In this document: positions 20,666 through 28,416 of the stretch, in pieces
Layout of the letters: every line of letters begins with the position of its first letter
Numbering within the stretch: the first letter of the stretch is position 1
Assembly: GCA_947259925.1 (NCBI GenBank)
Contig: CAMYOG010000012.1
Location: 990-64,989 of the forward strand
Length of the DNA stretch: 64,000 nt
Direction of reading: 5' to 3'
DNA from: Thermoanaerobaculia bacterium
GTDB lineage: Bacteria; Acidobacteriota; Thermoanaerobaculia; Multivoradales; JAHEKO01
Notes under the pieces: model-generated
Database searches by the model: none
What the model saw: the letters and a program-made list of their open reading frames with translations, nothing else
Told to the model about the DNA's origin: nothing
Position numbers and translations under genes: made by a program

Positions 20666-21688
20666 ATGGGTCTCACCACCCAGCTCGGCGAGCGCGGCTG
20701 GCTGCCCGACGGCGTGCTGCGAGCGGTCGTTCGGCGGCGGCTGCGCGCCCGGATCCGAAGCATCGAGCACGACACCGCCGCGGAGCGCGACGAGCTGATC
20801 TCGGGCCTGGTGGCCGAGATGGACCAGAGCCCGCTCGCGGCCACCGCGGACACCTCGCCGGCCGGCTCGGGTCGGTATGCGGAGGAGCTGTTCGGCCCGG
20901 CTCTCGGCCGACGGCGCAAGTCGGACTGCTGCTTCTGGCCGCGCGGGACGCCCGACCTGGACGCCGCCGAGGAGGCGATGCTCGAGCGGACCTGTGCCAA
21001 CGCCGGCCTCGAGGACGGCATGGAGGTGCTCGACCTCGGCTGGGGGCTCTGTCCGTTGGCGCTCTGGGTGGTCGAGCGGTACCCGTCGAGCCGCGCGGTG
21101 GCGGTGACCGGTGGCGAGGGGCGGCAGCTCGCCGTCGAGCGGATGGTCCGGGAGCGGGGCCTCGACCGGGTCGAGGTGGTAGGCGCGGGCTTCGCCGAGC
21201 TCGAGACCGAGGCGAGGTTCGACCGCGTGTTCGCCATCGAGACCTTCGCCGGAACCCGCAACTACGGTGAGCTGATGCGCCGGATCGGTGGCTGGCTGCG
21301 GCCAGATGGGCGCGCGCTGGCCCAGATCGCTTGTCACCGCCGCTGGCCGTATCTACTTGAACGAGGTTGGCCCGAGGCGTCGCTCTGGGGTCAGGGGCTG
21401 ATGCCGTCGGACGATCTCCTCTACCGCTTCCAGGGCGACCTTGAGATCGAGCATCAGTGGTCGTTCAGCGGCGAGCACTATCAGCGGACGGCGGAGGCGT
21501 GGCTGGCCAGGATGGACCAGCGGCACGGCGACATTCTGGCGACCCTGGAAGAGAGCGTCGCCCCCCCACTGGCTCGCGTCTGGTTCCGGCGCTGGAGGAT
21601 CCTGTTCCTGGTCTGGGCCGAGCAGTTCGGGTTCCACCGCGGTCAGGAGTGGTGGGTCAACCACTACCTGCTGCGACCGCGCGGGTGA
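20666..21688 (+). CDS. SAM-dependent methyltransferase, cyclopropane-fatty-acid-synthase-like
   Basis: 340 residues. Motif I is VLDLGWGLCPLALWVVE at about 121-137, a variant of the DIGCGWG glycine loop of the CFA synthase/coclaurine N-methyltransferase group. Family hallmarks include FDRVFAIETFAGTRNYGELMRRI (post-motif II) and the end FLVWAEQFGFHRGQEWWVNHYLL. The N-terminal ~90 residues are helical, as in relatives from animals and bacteria annotated CMAS-like. The substrate could be a lipid acyl chain or a small amine. It converges on the ACP gene with 12 bases between stops, so a link to that lipid-like operon is possible but unproven. Confidence 0.85.
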   Translation: MGLTTQLGERGWLPDGVLRAVVRRRLRARIRSIEHDTAAERDELISGLVAEMDQSPLAATADTSPAGSGRYAEELFGPALGRRRKSDCCFWPRGTPDLDAAEEAMLERTCANAGLEDGMEVLDLGWGLCPLALWVVERYPSSRAVAVTGGEGRQLAVERMVRERGLDRVEVVGAGFAELETEARFDRVFAIETFAGTRNYGELMRRIGGWLRPDGRALAQIACHRRWPYLLERGWPEASLWGQGLMPSDDLLYRFQGDLEIEHQWSFSGEHYQRTAEAWLARMDQRHGDILATLEESVAPPLARVWFRRWRILFLVWAEQFGFHRGQEWWVNHYLLRPRG

Positions 21689-21700
21689 TCGGCTCGGGAG

Positions 21701-21940
21701 TCAGTCGGCGCCGTCGAACCGGTTGATCGCCTGGAGCACGTCACCGACCGTTTTCAGGTTGGCGACGTCGTCGTCGTCGATCTCGATGCCGAGGCGATCT
21801 TCCAGCTCGACCAGGAGGTGGAGCGCCTTGGGGGAGTCGATCCCCAGCTGGGCGACCAGCTCGGTCTGCGGGTCGAGCTTTGCGACGTCGACGCCGCTCA
21901 CCTCTGCCACGACCTGGAGTGCGATCTGTTTGTGATCCAT
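21701..21940 (-). CDS. Acyl carrier protein (stand-alone)
   Basis: 79 residues, four-helix carrier protein. The phosphopantetheine attachment Ser36 lies in LGIDSPKALHLL (DSP rather than the usual DSL), and the end EIDDDDVANLKTVGDVL is typical. It would carry an acyl or other carboxylic intermediate as a thioester. It lies 79 bases downstream of the acyl-AMP ligase, whose natural partner it probably is, so it is unlikely to be the housekeeping AcpP (no fab genes nearby). Confidence 0.9.
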   Translation of the reverse strand: MDHKQIALQVVAEVSGVDVAKLDPQTELVAQLGIDSPKALHLLVELEDRLGIEIDDDDVANLKTVGDVLQAINRFDGAD

Positions 21941-22019
21941 GCTCTCGAGCTTCCTGTCGGGCCCCTCCGCGCGGCCGGACCGCGCGAATCTACCATGCTT
22001 CCGGCTGCCGGGACCGGCG

Positions 22020-23693
22020 CTACAACAGGCGTTCCAGAGCGCCCTCCAGGTAGAGTCCCCGTACCTCCGTCCGTTTGACCTTGCCGCTGGTCGTCCTCGG
22101 AATCCGTCCGCGACGGACCAGGACAACGTCGGCCAGCGGGATCCCGAGATCGAGTCCGATGCGGCTGCGCACGCCGGCGGCAGCCGCCTCGAGCGCCTCC
22201 GGCTCTCGCTCGGTCGTCTCGGCGACCACCACCAGCTGCTCACCCTCCGGTCCGCGTGCCAGCGCGAACGCTGCCGCGCGCGTCGCGCCGCCGCCGCCGG
22301 TGACGCTCTCGGCGAGCCGCTCGAATTCGTGCGGCATCAGGTTCTGGCCGCGGAGGATCAGGATCTCCTTGAGCCGGCCGGCGATGAACAGCTCGCCGTC
22401 GTCGAGAAAGCCGAGGTCGGCGGTCCTCAGCCATCCGTCCTCCAGGCACTCCGCGGTCGCCTCGGGGTCGTCGTAGTAGCCGAGAAAGACGGAGGGGCCC
22501 CGGACCCGTACTTCGCCGAGGACGCCGTCGGCGACCTCCGTGCCGTCGGGCGCGGTGATCCGGAGCTCGGTTTCCGGGATCGGCTGGCCGTTACTGACCA
22601 ACGTGTCGAGGCCGAGACCCGCGTCGGCGCCTCGGGGGACCGGCAGCAGGCGCGGACCTCGACCGTGCCGGTCGAGCGTGACGGCGAGCGCCGCCTCGGC
22701 GAGCCCGTAGCAGGGACGAAAGCTCTCGCGGACGAAACCACTCGGGCCGAAACGCTCGCAGAATGCGTCGATCGAGTCCGATCTGACCATCTCGGCACCG
22801 GTCAGGGCGGCTCGGAACGAGCCCAGCTCGAGACGCTCTGCCTGCTCGGCCGAGATCCGCTCCGCGCACAGCTGATACGCGAAATTCGGGGCGGGCGAGA
22901 CGGTAGTCCCGTGGCCGCTGGTCAACTCGAGCCAGAGCTGCGGACGCGCGAGGAAGGCGCGCGGCGACAGCAGCCAGAGATCGCGTCCGTTCAGCACGCT
23001 GTAGAAGATCGAGAGCAGCCCCATATCGTGGTACAGCGGTAGCCAGAGGACGGCGCCGTCGAACAGCTCCCGGCTCGGCTTGCCCCACGGGGCGCCGACC
23101 ACGAAGTCCTGCGCATACGCCTGGTGCAGGGCGGCGCGGTGCGGGATCATCACCGCCCGCGGCCGCCCGGTCGAGCCGCTGGTGAACTGGAGGAAGGCGA
23201 CCGAACCCGGCTCGGGCCGGGGCTCGACCCAGGCGCGAGCGGCGGGAGCCGTAGCGAGCTCCGCCGGGGTCAGGGCCTGCGCGCCGTAGACCGCCTCGCG
23301 CTCGGCCGGCGCGGTCTTCTGGAGCACGGCGCCCGCGACGACCAGCCGCGCTCCGATGAGCTCCACCGCCTCTGAGATCCGCTCGCTCGACCCCGCTCCA
23401 CTTCCGGCAACGCCGGACGGGATGGCGACCGGTAGAGCGCCCAGCAGGAGGGCGCCGAGCCAGGCGTCGAACCACTCCCAGGAGGTTTGCAGACAGACCA
23501 CGACCCGGTCCCCCTCGACGACGCCGAGGCCCGCCAGTCTCGCCGCTGCTCGGCGCGCCGACGCCAGGACCTCGAGATGGGTCCGGGCGTCGACCCGCTT
23601 GCCCCGGCGGTCGAGGATGCCGACCTGGCGCTCGGGGTGCTGGGAGGCCGCGCGGGCCAGCGCTTCGGGAAGGCTGGTATCCAGGTCGAACAT
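22020..23693 (-). CDS. Fatty-acyl-AMP ligase-like adenylating enzyme
   Basis: 557 residues, ANL superfamily. The ATP loop is LQFTSGSTGRPRAVM, then WLPLYHDMGLLSIFYSVL (typical of FAAL enzymes), PCYGLAEAALAVT, GYYDDPEATAE, WLRTADLGFLDDGELFIAGR and a C-terminal lysine in RTTSGKVKR. It activates a carboxylic acid as an acyl-adenylate, most likely for transfer to the ACP encoded next. The YHDMGL motif favours FAAL-type over CoA ligases. It sits 21 bases downstream of the Rieske-TPP gene in one minus-strand operon. Confidence 0.9.
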   Translation of the reverse strand: MFDLDTSLPEALARAASQHPERQVGILDRRGKRVDARTHLEVLASARRAAARLAGLGVVEGDRVVVCLQTSWEWFDAWLGALLLGALPVAIPSGVAGSGAGSSERISEAVELIGARLVVAGAVLQKTAPAEREAVYGAQALTPAELATAPAARAWVEPRPEPGSVAFLQFTSGSTGRPRAVMIPHRAALHQAYAQDFVVGAPWGKPSRELFDGAVLWLPLYHDMGLLSIFYSVLNGRDLWLLSPRAFLARPQLWLELTSGHGTTVSPAPNFAYQLCAERISAEQAERLELGSFRAALTGAEMVRSDSIDAFCERFGPSGFVRESFRPCYGLAEAALAVTLDRHGRGPRLLPVPRGADAGLGLDTLVSNGQPIPETELRITAPDGTEVADGVLGEVRVRGPSVFLGYYDDPEATAECLEDGWLRTADLGFLDDGELFIAGRLKEILILRGQNLMPHEFERLAESVTGGGGATRAAAFALARGPEGEQLVVVAETTEREPEALEAAAAGVRSRIGLDLGIPLADVVLVRRGRIPRTTSGKVKRTEVRGLYLEGALERLL

Positions 23694-23714
23694 GGGAACC
23701 GATGGATCTCGGCG

Positions 23715-25688
23715 CTAGACCAGCTCCGCGTCCGTGACCACCTCGATGGTGCTCGGCCCGTCGTGCGCGAGAGCTCGGGTGAGCGCGTCGTCGAGCTCCG
23801 ACCGGTCGATCACCCGGATGCCGAGCGCTCCGCACAGCTCGGCGTAGCGGGCGAAATCTGGGTTGTGGAGCGAGGTCTGCCAGACCTCCCAGTCGCCCGC
23901 CCGCTGCTCTTTCGAGATCTTGCCCAGCTCGGAGTTGTTGAGCAGGACGTGGGTGATGTTCATGCCGTACTTGACCGCGGTGGTGATCTCGCCCATGTAC
24001 TGACCGAAGCCACCGTCTCCCGAGACCGCCACGACCGGCCGGCCGTGGAAGCGCGGATCGTCCTCGAGAGTCGCCGCCCAGGCGCCCATCGCGGCGGGAT
24101 AGGCGAAGCCGATCGAGCCCAGGTAGCCCGACATCAGGACCGCCTGCTCGCGGCACTCGAAGTAGCGGCCGAACGAATAGGTGTTGTTGCCGACGTCGAC
24201 GGCGATGATCGCGTCGGCGGGGATCACCCGGTTCATCGCCGAGAAGACCGCCGCCGAGCTGACGCCCCGGCTCCTCTCTTCGGACTCGCGGCGCTCCTTC
24301 TCACGCCGCCAGATCGCCCACCGCTCGGCGATCTGCGCGCGTTGGCTCTCGGTCTTCACCCGCCCCTCGAGCCGCTTCCGCAGGAGCTCGACGGTGACAC
24401 CGATCTCGCCCCAGACCGGGACGTCGACGGCGTGGAACTTGCCCAGGATCATCGGGTCGTAGTCGACCTGGATGGTCGGGCGCTTCGGTGTGATGCCGGT
24501 GTGGTTGCTGAAACTGGCGCCGAAGACGATCAGCGAGTCGGACTCGTTCATGAACCAGCTGGCGATCGGCGTCCCGGAGCGACCGAGGACCCCGCACCCG
24601 AGCGGATGGTGATCCGAGATCAGCCCCTTGCCCTTGAACGTCGTCACCACCGCGCAGTCGAGGAGCTCGGCCAGCTCGACGATCGCCGGCATGTGGAACC
24701 GAGCGCCGTGGCCAGCGACGATCACCGGCCGCTTCGAGCCGCTGATCAGCTCGACCGCCGCCTCGATGGACTCCTCCGGCGGCGCGATCTCTCGCGGGGT
24801 CAGCCGCCCGGCCGGCCCTCCGACCTTCGCCTGGCCGGGAGCCGCCAGGGTTTGCACCTCGTCGGGAAAGATCAGATGGGAGACGCCTCGATTCAGGATC
24901 GCGCTCTTGGCGGCCAGGTTGGCGAGCTCGGCGTGCCGGCTGGTGTGCAGGACCGGCTGCGTCCACTGCGCGACCTTGCCGAAGGCCGCGGCCAGGTCGA
25001 CCTCCTGGAACGCCCCCGGGCCGAGCACCTGGGTGTCGACCTGGCCGGTGAGGGCGATGACCGGCGAGCGGTCGACGTTCGCGTCCCACAGCCCGGTCAG
25101 CAGATTGGTGGCGCCCGGTCCGGCGATCGCCAGACAGGCCGCGGGGCGGCCGGTCAGCTTGCCGTAGGCCGAGGCGGCGAACGCCGCCGCCCCCTCGTGC
25201 CGGATGCCGAAGTAGCGCATCCTGCCCGCCGCGGTCTGGCGCCGTAGCGCGTCGGCCAGGCCCAGGTTCGAATGCCCGACCATCCCCCAGACCGCGGCGA
25301 TCCCCCAGTTCGCCAGCGTCTCGGCGATCACGTCACTGACCGTGGTCTGGTGCTCCGGCTCCGTCGGGAAGGCAACGTAGACGCCGTCGTCGCGGATCTC
25401 GACGGCAAACATCTCGACGCCGTCGTCGAACCCCGGAGCCTTGCCGGTGAGGGGATGGTAATCCCAGCCGTGCCACGGACAGCGCAAGAGGCCGTTCTCG
25501 ATCGAGCCCTCGCCGAGCGGGCCGCCCTGGTGCGGGCAGCGGTTGTCGAGCGCTCCGTACTCGCCGTCGAAGTGGGTCATGCAGAGCGTCCGGTGGTCGC
25601 AGGTGACCGGCTTCACCCGCCCTTCGGCCAACTCGTCCGGCTCGAGCACCTTGCGCCAGTTCATCGTTTCGCCACGCTGATTCGCCAT
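23715..25688 (-). CDS. Rieske [2Fe-2S] domain fused to a thiamine-diphosphate enzyme (acetolactate synthase/pyruvate oxidase-like)
   Basis: 657 residues. Residues ~10-108 are a Rieske ferredoxin domain with ligands Cys51, His53, Cys70 and His73 (CPHQGG and CPWHGWDYH). Residues ~115-657 are a complete TPP enzyme: catalytic Glu165 in RHEGAAAF, the central domain VIVAGHGARF, and the TPP/Mg motif from GDG (557-559) to NN (584-585). The family decarboxylates a 2-oxo acid and transfers or oxidises the resulting carbanion; the fused iron-sulfur domain could take those electrons. Start ATG 25688 has a GAGGGGG ribosome site. It lies 13 bases downstream of another Rieske fusion. This domain order is not one I know. 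Confidence 0.93.
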   Translation of the reverse strand: MANQRGETMNWRKVLEPDELAEGRVKPVTCDHRTLCMTHFDGEYGALDNRCPHQGGPLGEGSIENGLLRCPWHGWDYHPLTGKAPGFDDGVEMFAVEIRDDGVYVAFPTEPEHQTTVSDVIAETLANWGIAAVWGMVGHSNLGLADALRRQTAAGRMRYFGIRHEGAAAFAASAYGKLTGRPAACLAIAGPGATNLLTGLWDANVDRSPVIALTGQVDTQVLGPGAFQEVDLAAAFGKVAQWTQPVLHTSRHAELANLAAKSAILNRGVSHLIFPDEVQTLAAPGQAKVGGPAGRLTPREIAPPEESIEAAVELISGSKRPVIVAGHGARFHMPAIVELAELLDCAVVTTFKGKGLISDHHPLGCGVLGRSGTPIASWFMNESDSLIVFGASFSNHTGITPKRPTIQVDYDPMILGKFHAVDVPVWGEIGVTVELLRKRLEGRVKTESQRAQIAERWAIWRREKERRESEERSRGVSSAAVFSAMNRVIPADAIIAVDVGNNTYSFGRYFECREQAVLMSGYLGSIGFAYPAAMGAWAATLEDDPRFHGRPVVAVSGDGGFGQYMGEITTAVKYGMNITHVLLNNSELGKISKEQRAGDWEVWQTSLHNPDFARYAELCGALGIRVIDRSELDDALTRALAHDGPSTIEVVTDAELV

Positions 25689-25701
25689 CCCTGCCCCCTC
25701 T

Positions 25702-27321
25702 CTAGAGCGGTGTCACGCCGCCGTAGGCGACGCCGGTGAGATAGGCGACGTCGCGCTTCCAGGTCGTCAGATCGTCGACCCGTAGCTGGTTCAGGTGGTC
25801 GTGGCCACAGGCACGCGCCAGGAGCTTCATCAGCTCGACCGAGGAGCCGAAGAAGCGCGCCAGCCGTTCGGCTCCCTCGTCCACCGGCAGCCGGCTTCGC
25901 AGATGCTCCTTCTGGGTCGCGATACCGACCGGACAGTTGTTCGTGTGGCAGGCGCGCATGCCCAGGCAGCCGATCGCCTGGATCGCCGAGTTGGAGACGG
26001 CGATGCCGTCGGCTCCGAGCGCCAGCGCCTTGGCGAAGTCGGCGGACGTGCGCAGGCCGCCGGTGATGATCAACGTCACTCGGCCGCTCGCCCCCCTGGT
26101 ATCGAGGTGGTGGCGCGCCCTGGCCAGTGCCGGCAGCGTTGGTACCGAGATGTTGTCGCGGAAGATGAGCGGAGCGGCTCCGGTGCCGCCTCCCCTGCCG
26201 TCGAGGATGATGTAGTCGACGCCGATGCGGAGGGCGGCGTCGATGTCGTCCTCGATGTGCTGGGCGGAGAGCTTGAAGCCGATCGGAATCCCCCCGGTCG
26301 CCTCCCGGACCTCGTCGGCAAAATGGCGGAAGCCGTCCTCGTCTTCCCACTCCGGAAATCGTGCCGGTGAGATCGCCGGCGACCCCTCGTCGAGACCTCG
26401 GACCACGGCGATCTTGCCCTTGACCTTCTCTCCGGGAAGGTGGCCGCCGGTGCCGGTCTTCGCGCCCTGGCCTCCCTTGAAGTGAAACGCCTGGATCCGG
26501 GAGAGCTTGTCCATGGAGAAACCGAACCGCGCCGAGGCGAGCTCGTAGAAGTAGCGGCTGTTGGCCTGCTGCTCCTCCGGCAGCATGCCGCCCTCGCCGG
26601 AGCAGATGCCGGTGCCGGCGAGCTCGGCGCCCTTCGACAGCGCGACCTTGGCCTCGAACGACAGCGCGCCGAAGCTCATGTCCGAGACGAACAGCGGGAT
26701 CTCAAGCCGCAGTGGCTTGTCGGCCGCCGGACCGACCACCAACTCGGTACCGACCTCGACCTCGTCGAGCTGGGGCACGGTGGCGAGCTGGGCGGTGACG
26801 AATTGGAGGTCCTCCCAGACCGGTAGCTCGGTACGCGGCACGCCCATCGCCTGAACCGGGCCGTGGTGCCCCACCTTGTCGAGCCCGTTCGTGGCCAGCT
26901 CACGGATGAATTTGACGTGCGGCTCGGCCGGGCTGCCCTTCGAGTGGTCCTGATAGACGCCCTGATAGTCGCTGCGGAGATACGGCTGCGGGTTGTCGCG
27001 CTCCCACGCGCGGATCTCGGCGGCGTCGACCCAGACCCCACCCTCCTCTACCCAGGAGCCGAACTTGTGCAGGCGCTCGGCGGGGTTGTACGAGCTGACG
27101 CCGGAACTGAACTGATAGTCCCAGTTGTGGACCCCGCAGACCAGGTCGTCGCCGCGCACGAACCCGTCGACCATCAGAGCGCCGCGGTGGGCGCAGCGGC
27201 CGTAGAGCACGGATACGTCGTCGTCGTAGCGCACCACGACCAGATCGACGTTCTCGACCAGAGCGTAGGCGGGCTCGCGGTCTGCCAGCTCGTTCCACAC
27301 CGCCACCTTCACCTTCTCCAT
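25702..27321 (-). CDS. Rieske [2Fe-2S] domain fused to a glutamate-synthase-like FMN/3Fe-4S enzyme
   Basis: 539 residues. Residues ~1-100 are a Rieske domain with Cys43, His45, Cys62 and His65 (CAHRGA, CGVHNWDY). From ~165 the protein matches the FMN-binding domain of glutamate synthase large subunit: DMSFGALSFEAKVALSKGA, KGGQGAKTGTGGHLPGEKV, GVDYIILDGRGGGTGAAP, GGLRTSADFAKALALGADG, and a CX5CX4C 3Fe-4S motif at Cys452, Cys458 and Cys463. The glutaminase and FAD subunits are absent, so it resembles stand-alone GltB2-type enzymes. It probably reduces a 2-oxo acid/imine or another substrate with electrons via the Rieske centre. It is the first gene of the operon; a palindrome and TATAAA box lie upstream. 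Confidence 0.93.
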   Translation of the reverse strand: MEKVKVAVWNELADREPAYALVENVDLVVVRYDDDVSVLYGRCAHRGALMVDGFVRGDDLVCGVHNWDYQFSSGVSSYNPAERLHKFGSWVEEGGVWVDAAEIRAWERDNPQPYLRSDYQGVYQDHSKGSPAEPHVKFIRELATNGLDKVGHHGPVQAMGVPRTELPVWEDLQFVTAQLATVPQLDEVEVGTELVVGPAADKPLRLEIPLFVSDMSFGALSFEAKVALSKGAELAGTGICSGEGGMLPEEQQANSRYFYELASARFGFSMDKLSRIQAFHFKGGQGAKTGTGGHLPGEKVKGKIAVVRGLDEGSPAISPARFPEWEDEDGFRHFADEVREATGGIPIGFKLSAQHIEDDIDAALRIGVDYIILDGRGGGTGAAPLIFRDNISVPTLPALARARHHLDTRGASGRVTLIITGGLRTSADFAKALALGADGIAVSNSAIQAIGCLGMRACHTNNCPVGIATQKEHLRSRLPVDEGAERLARFFGSSVELMKLLARACGHDHLNQLRVDDLTTWKRDVAYLTGVAYGGVTPL

Positions 27322-27350
27322 CCGCGCTCTCCTCTCTTCGATGGGCCGCC

Positions 27351-27356
27351 TTTATA
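27351..27356 (-). promoter_or_regulatory. -10 box (TATAAA) of the Rieske/acyl-ligase operon
   Basis: TATAAA on the minus strand, about 30 bases before the first ATG of the operon, which has a GAGGAG ribosome site. There is no good -35, fitting a promoter that needs an activator. Confidence 0.5.
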
Positions 27357-27361
27357 TCAGG

Positions 27362-27375
27362 CGGTTCGCGAACCG
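27362..27375. promoter_or_regulatory. 14-base perfect palindrome, candidate operator of the Rieske operon
   Basis: CGGTTCGCGAACCG is a perfect inverted repeat that starts 5 bases upstream of the TATAAA -10 box, in the spacer where activators of the MerR kind bind. No cognate regulator gene is adjacent. Confidence 0.5.
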
Positions 27376-27428
27376 TTTCCGGCGCGCTCGCGTTGACTGT
27401 CGAGAGAGTGCGCCTCGACCGGGCGAGA

Positions 27429-28394
27429 TTACAGATCGACGAAGACGACCACCTTGCCCGCCACCGATCCGCGCTCCAGGGTCGCATAGGCGTCCGGCAA
27501 TCGCTCGAGCGGGAAGGTGGCGTGAATGGAGGGCCGGAGGCGGCCGTCCGCCAGGCGGTCGGCGGCAAAGGCGTGGAAGGCGGTCACCAGGGACGCCTTC
27601 TCCTGCCGGCTGCGCGAGCGCAGGACCGAGCCCCGGATCACCAGGCGGCGGGTCAGAACCGCTCCCAGGTCGAGCTGCGCCCGGGCGCCCGCCATCAACC
27701 CGACCAGGACCAGCCGACCGCGGTCGGCCAGCGCCTCGAGGTGAGCGGCCAGGAGAGGGCCGCTCGAGAGGTCCAGGATCACGTCGACACCGGCGCCGTC
27801 GGTCAGCTCCCTGACCCGGGCCGGGAGGGAGTCGTCGTCGGTCACCGCCAGCTCGACTCCGGCCGAGCGCAGCGCCTCGGAATCGCGCGCAGCGCCGATC
27901 ACGGTGGCGCCGAGCTCGGCGGCGAGCTGCAGCGCAAAGCTGCCGACGCCGCCGGTCGCGCCGGTGATCAGCACGCTCTCGCCCGGCTCGAGGCGCGCCT
28001 CGCCGGCCAGGTTGGTCCAGGCCGTGAGCGCGGCCTCCGGGATCGCCGCGCCCTCTTCGAAGCTCATCCCCTCTGGGATGGGCATCAGCTGACCGACCGG
28101 CACCGCCACCCGCTCCGCGTGACCGCCACCGGCGAGCAGCGCCATCACGCGATCCCCCGAGCGCCACTCGTCCACGGCGCTCTCCAGCACGACGCCAGCG
28201 CATTCGAGCCCGGGGATCTCCGACTCGCCCGCTGGCGGCGGGTAGAGCCCACGCAGCTGGAGCAGGTCGGCGCGATTGAGCGCGGTGGCGCGCACCTCGA
28301 CCAGCACCTCGTCGGCGCCGCGGACCGGCTCGGCCAGGTCGCCGAGTCGAGGACGGTGACCTCGCTCGGGATCGGCAGGCAGGACGGCGCGCAT
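27429..28394 (-). CDS. NAD(P)H quinone oxidoreductase, zinc-independent MDR family (PIG3/QOR-like)
   Basis: 321 residues. The GroES-like N-terminal domain has ALNRADLLQLRGLYPPP and PGLECAGVV, the QOR/PIG3 signatures, and lacks catalytic zinc ligands. The Rossmann domain has GATGGVGSFALQLA. It reduces quinones or enones with NADPH. It diverges from the acetyltransferase gene over only 22 bases and has a TAGACT box 8 bases before its ATG, so it is probably leaderless. Confidence 0.93.
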   Translation of the reverse strand: MRAVLPADPERGHRPRLGDLAEPVRGADEVLVEVRATALNRADLLQLRGLYPPPAGESEIPGLECAGVVLESAVDEWRSGDRVMALLAGGGHAERVAVPVGQLMPIPEGMSFEEGAAIPEAALTAWTNLAGEARLEPGESVLITGATGGVGSFALQLAAELGATVIGAARDSEALRSAGVELAVTDDDSLPARVRELTDGAGVDVILDLSSGPLLAAHLEALADRGRLVLVGLMAGARAQLDLGAVLTRRLVIRGSVLRSRSRQEKASLVTAFHAFAADRLADGRLRPSIHATFPLERLPDAYATLERGSVAGKVVVFVDL

Positions 28395-28401
28395 GATCGG
28401 C

Positions 28402-28408
28402 TAGTCTA
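28402..28408. promoter_or_regulatory. Symmetric bidirectional -10 element between QOR and AAC(6')-like genes
   Basis: The sequence TAGTCTA gives TAGTCT on the plus strand (28402-28407) and TAGACT on the minus strand (28408-28403). Start codons lie 9 and 8 bases away, so both transcripts should begin at or within a few bases of them. Confidence 0.5.
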
Positions 28409-28416
28409 GGGCAAGC

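Noticed and set aside
21701..27321. Ordinary polyketide or NRPS cluster
   Set aside because: A ligase and carrier protein are present but no ketosynthase, condensation, acyltransferase or thioesterase domain occurs nearby.
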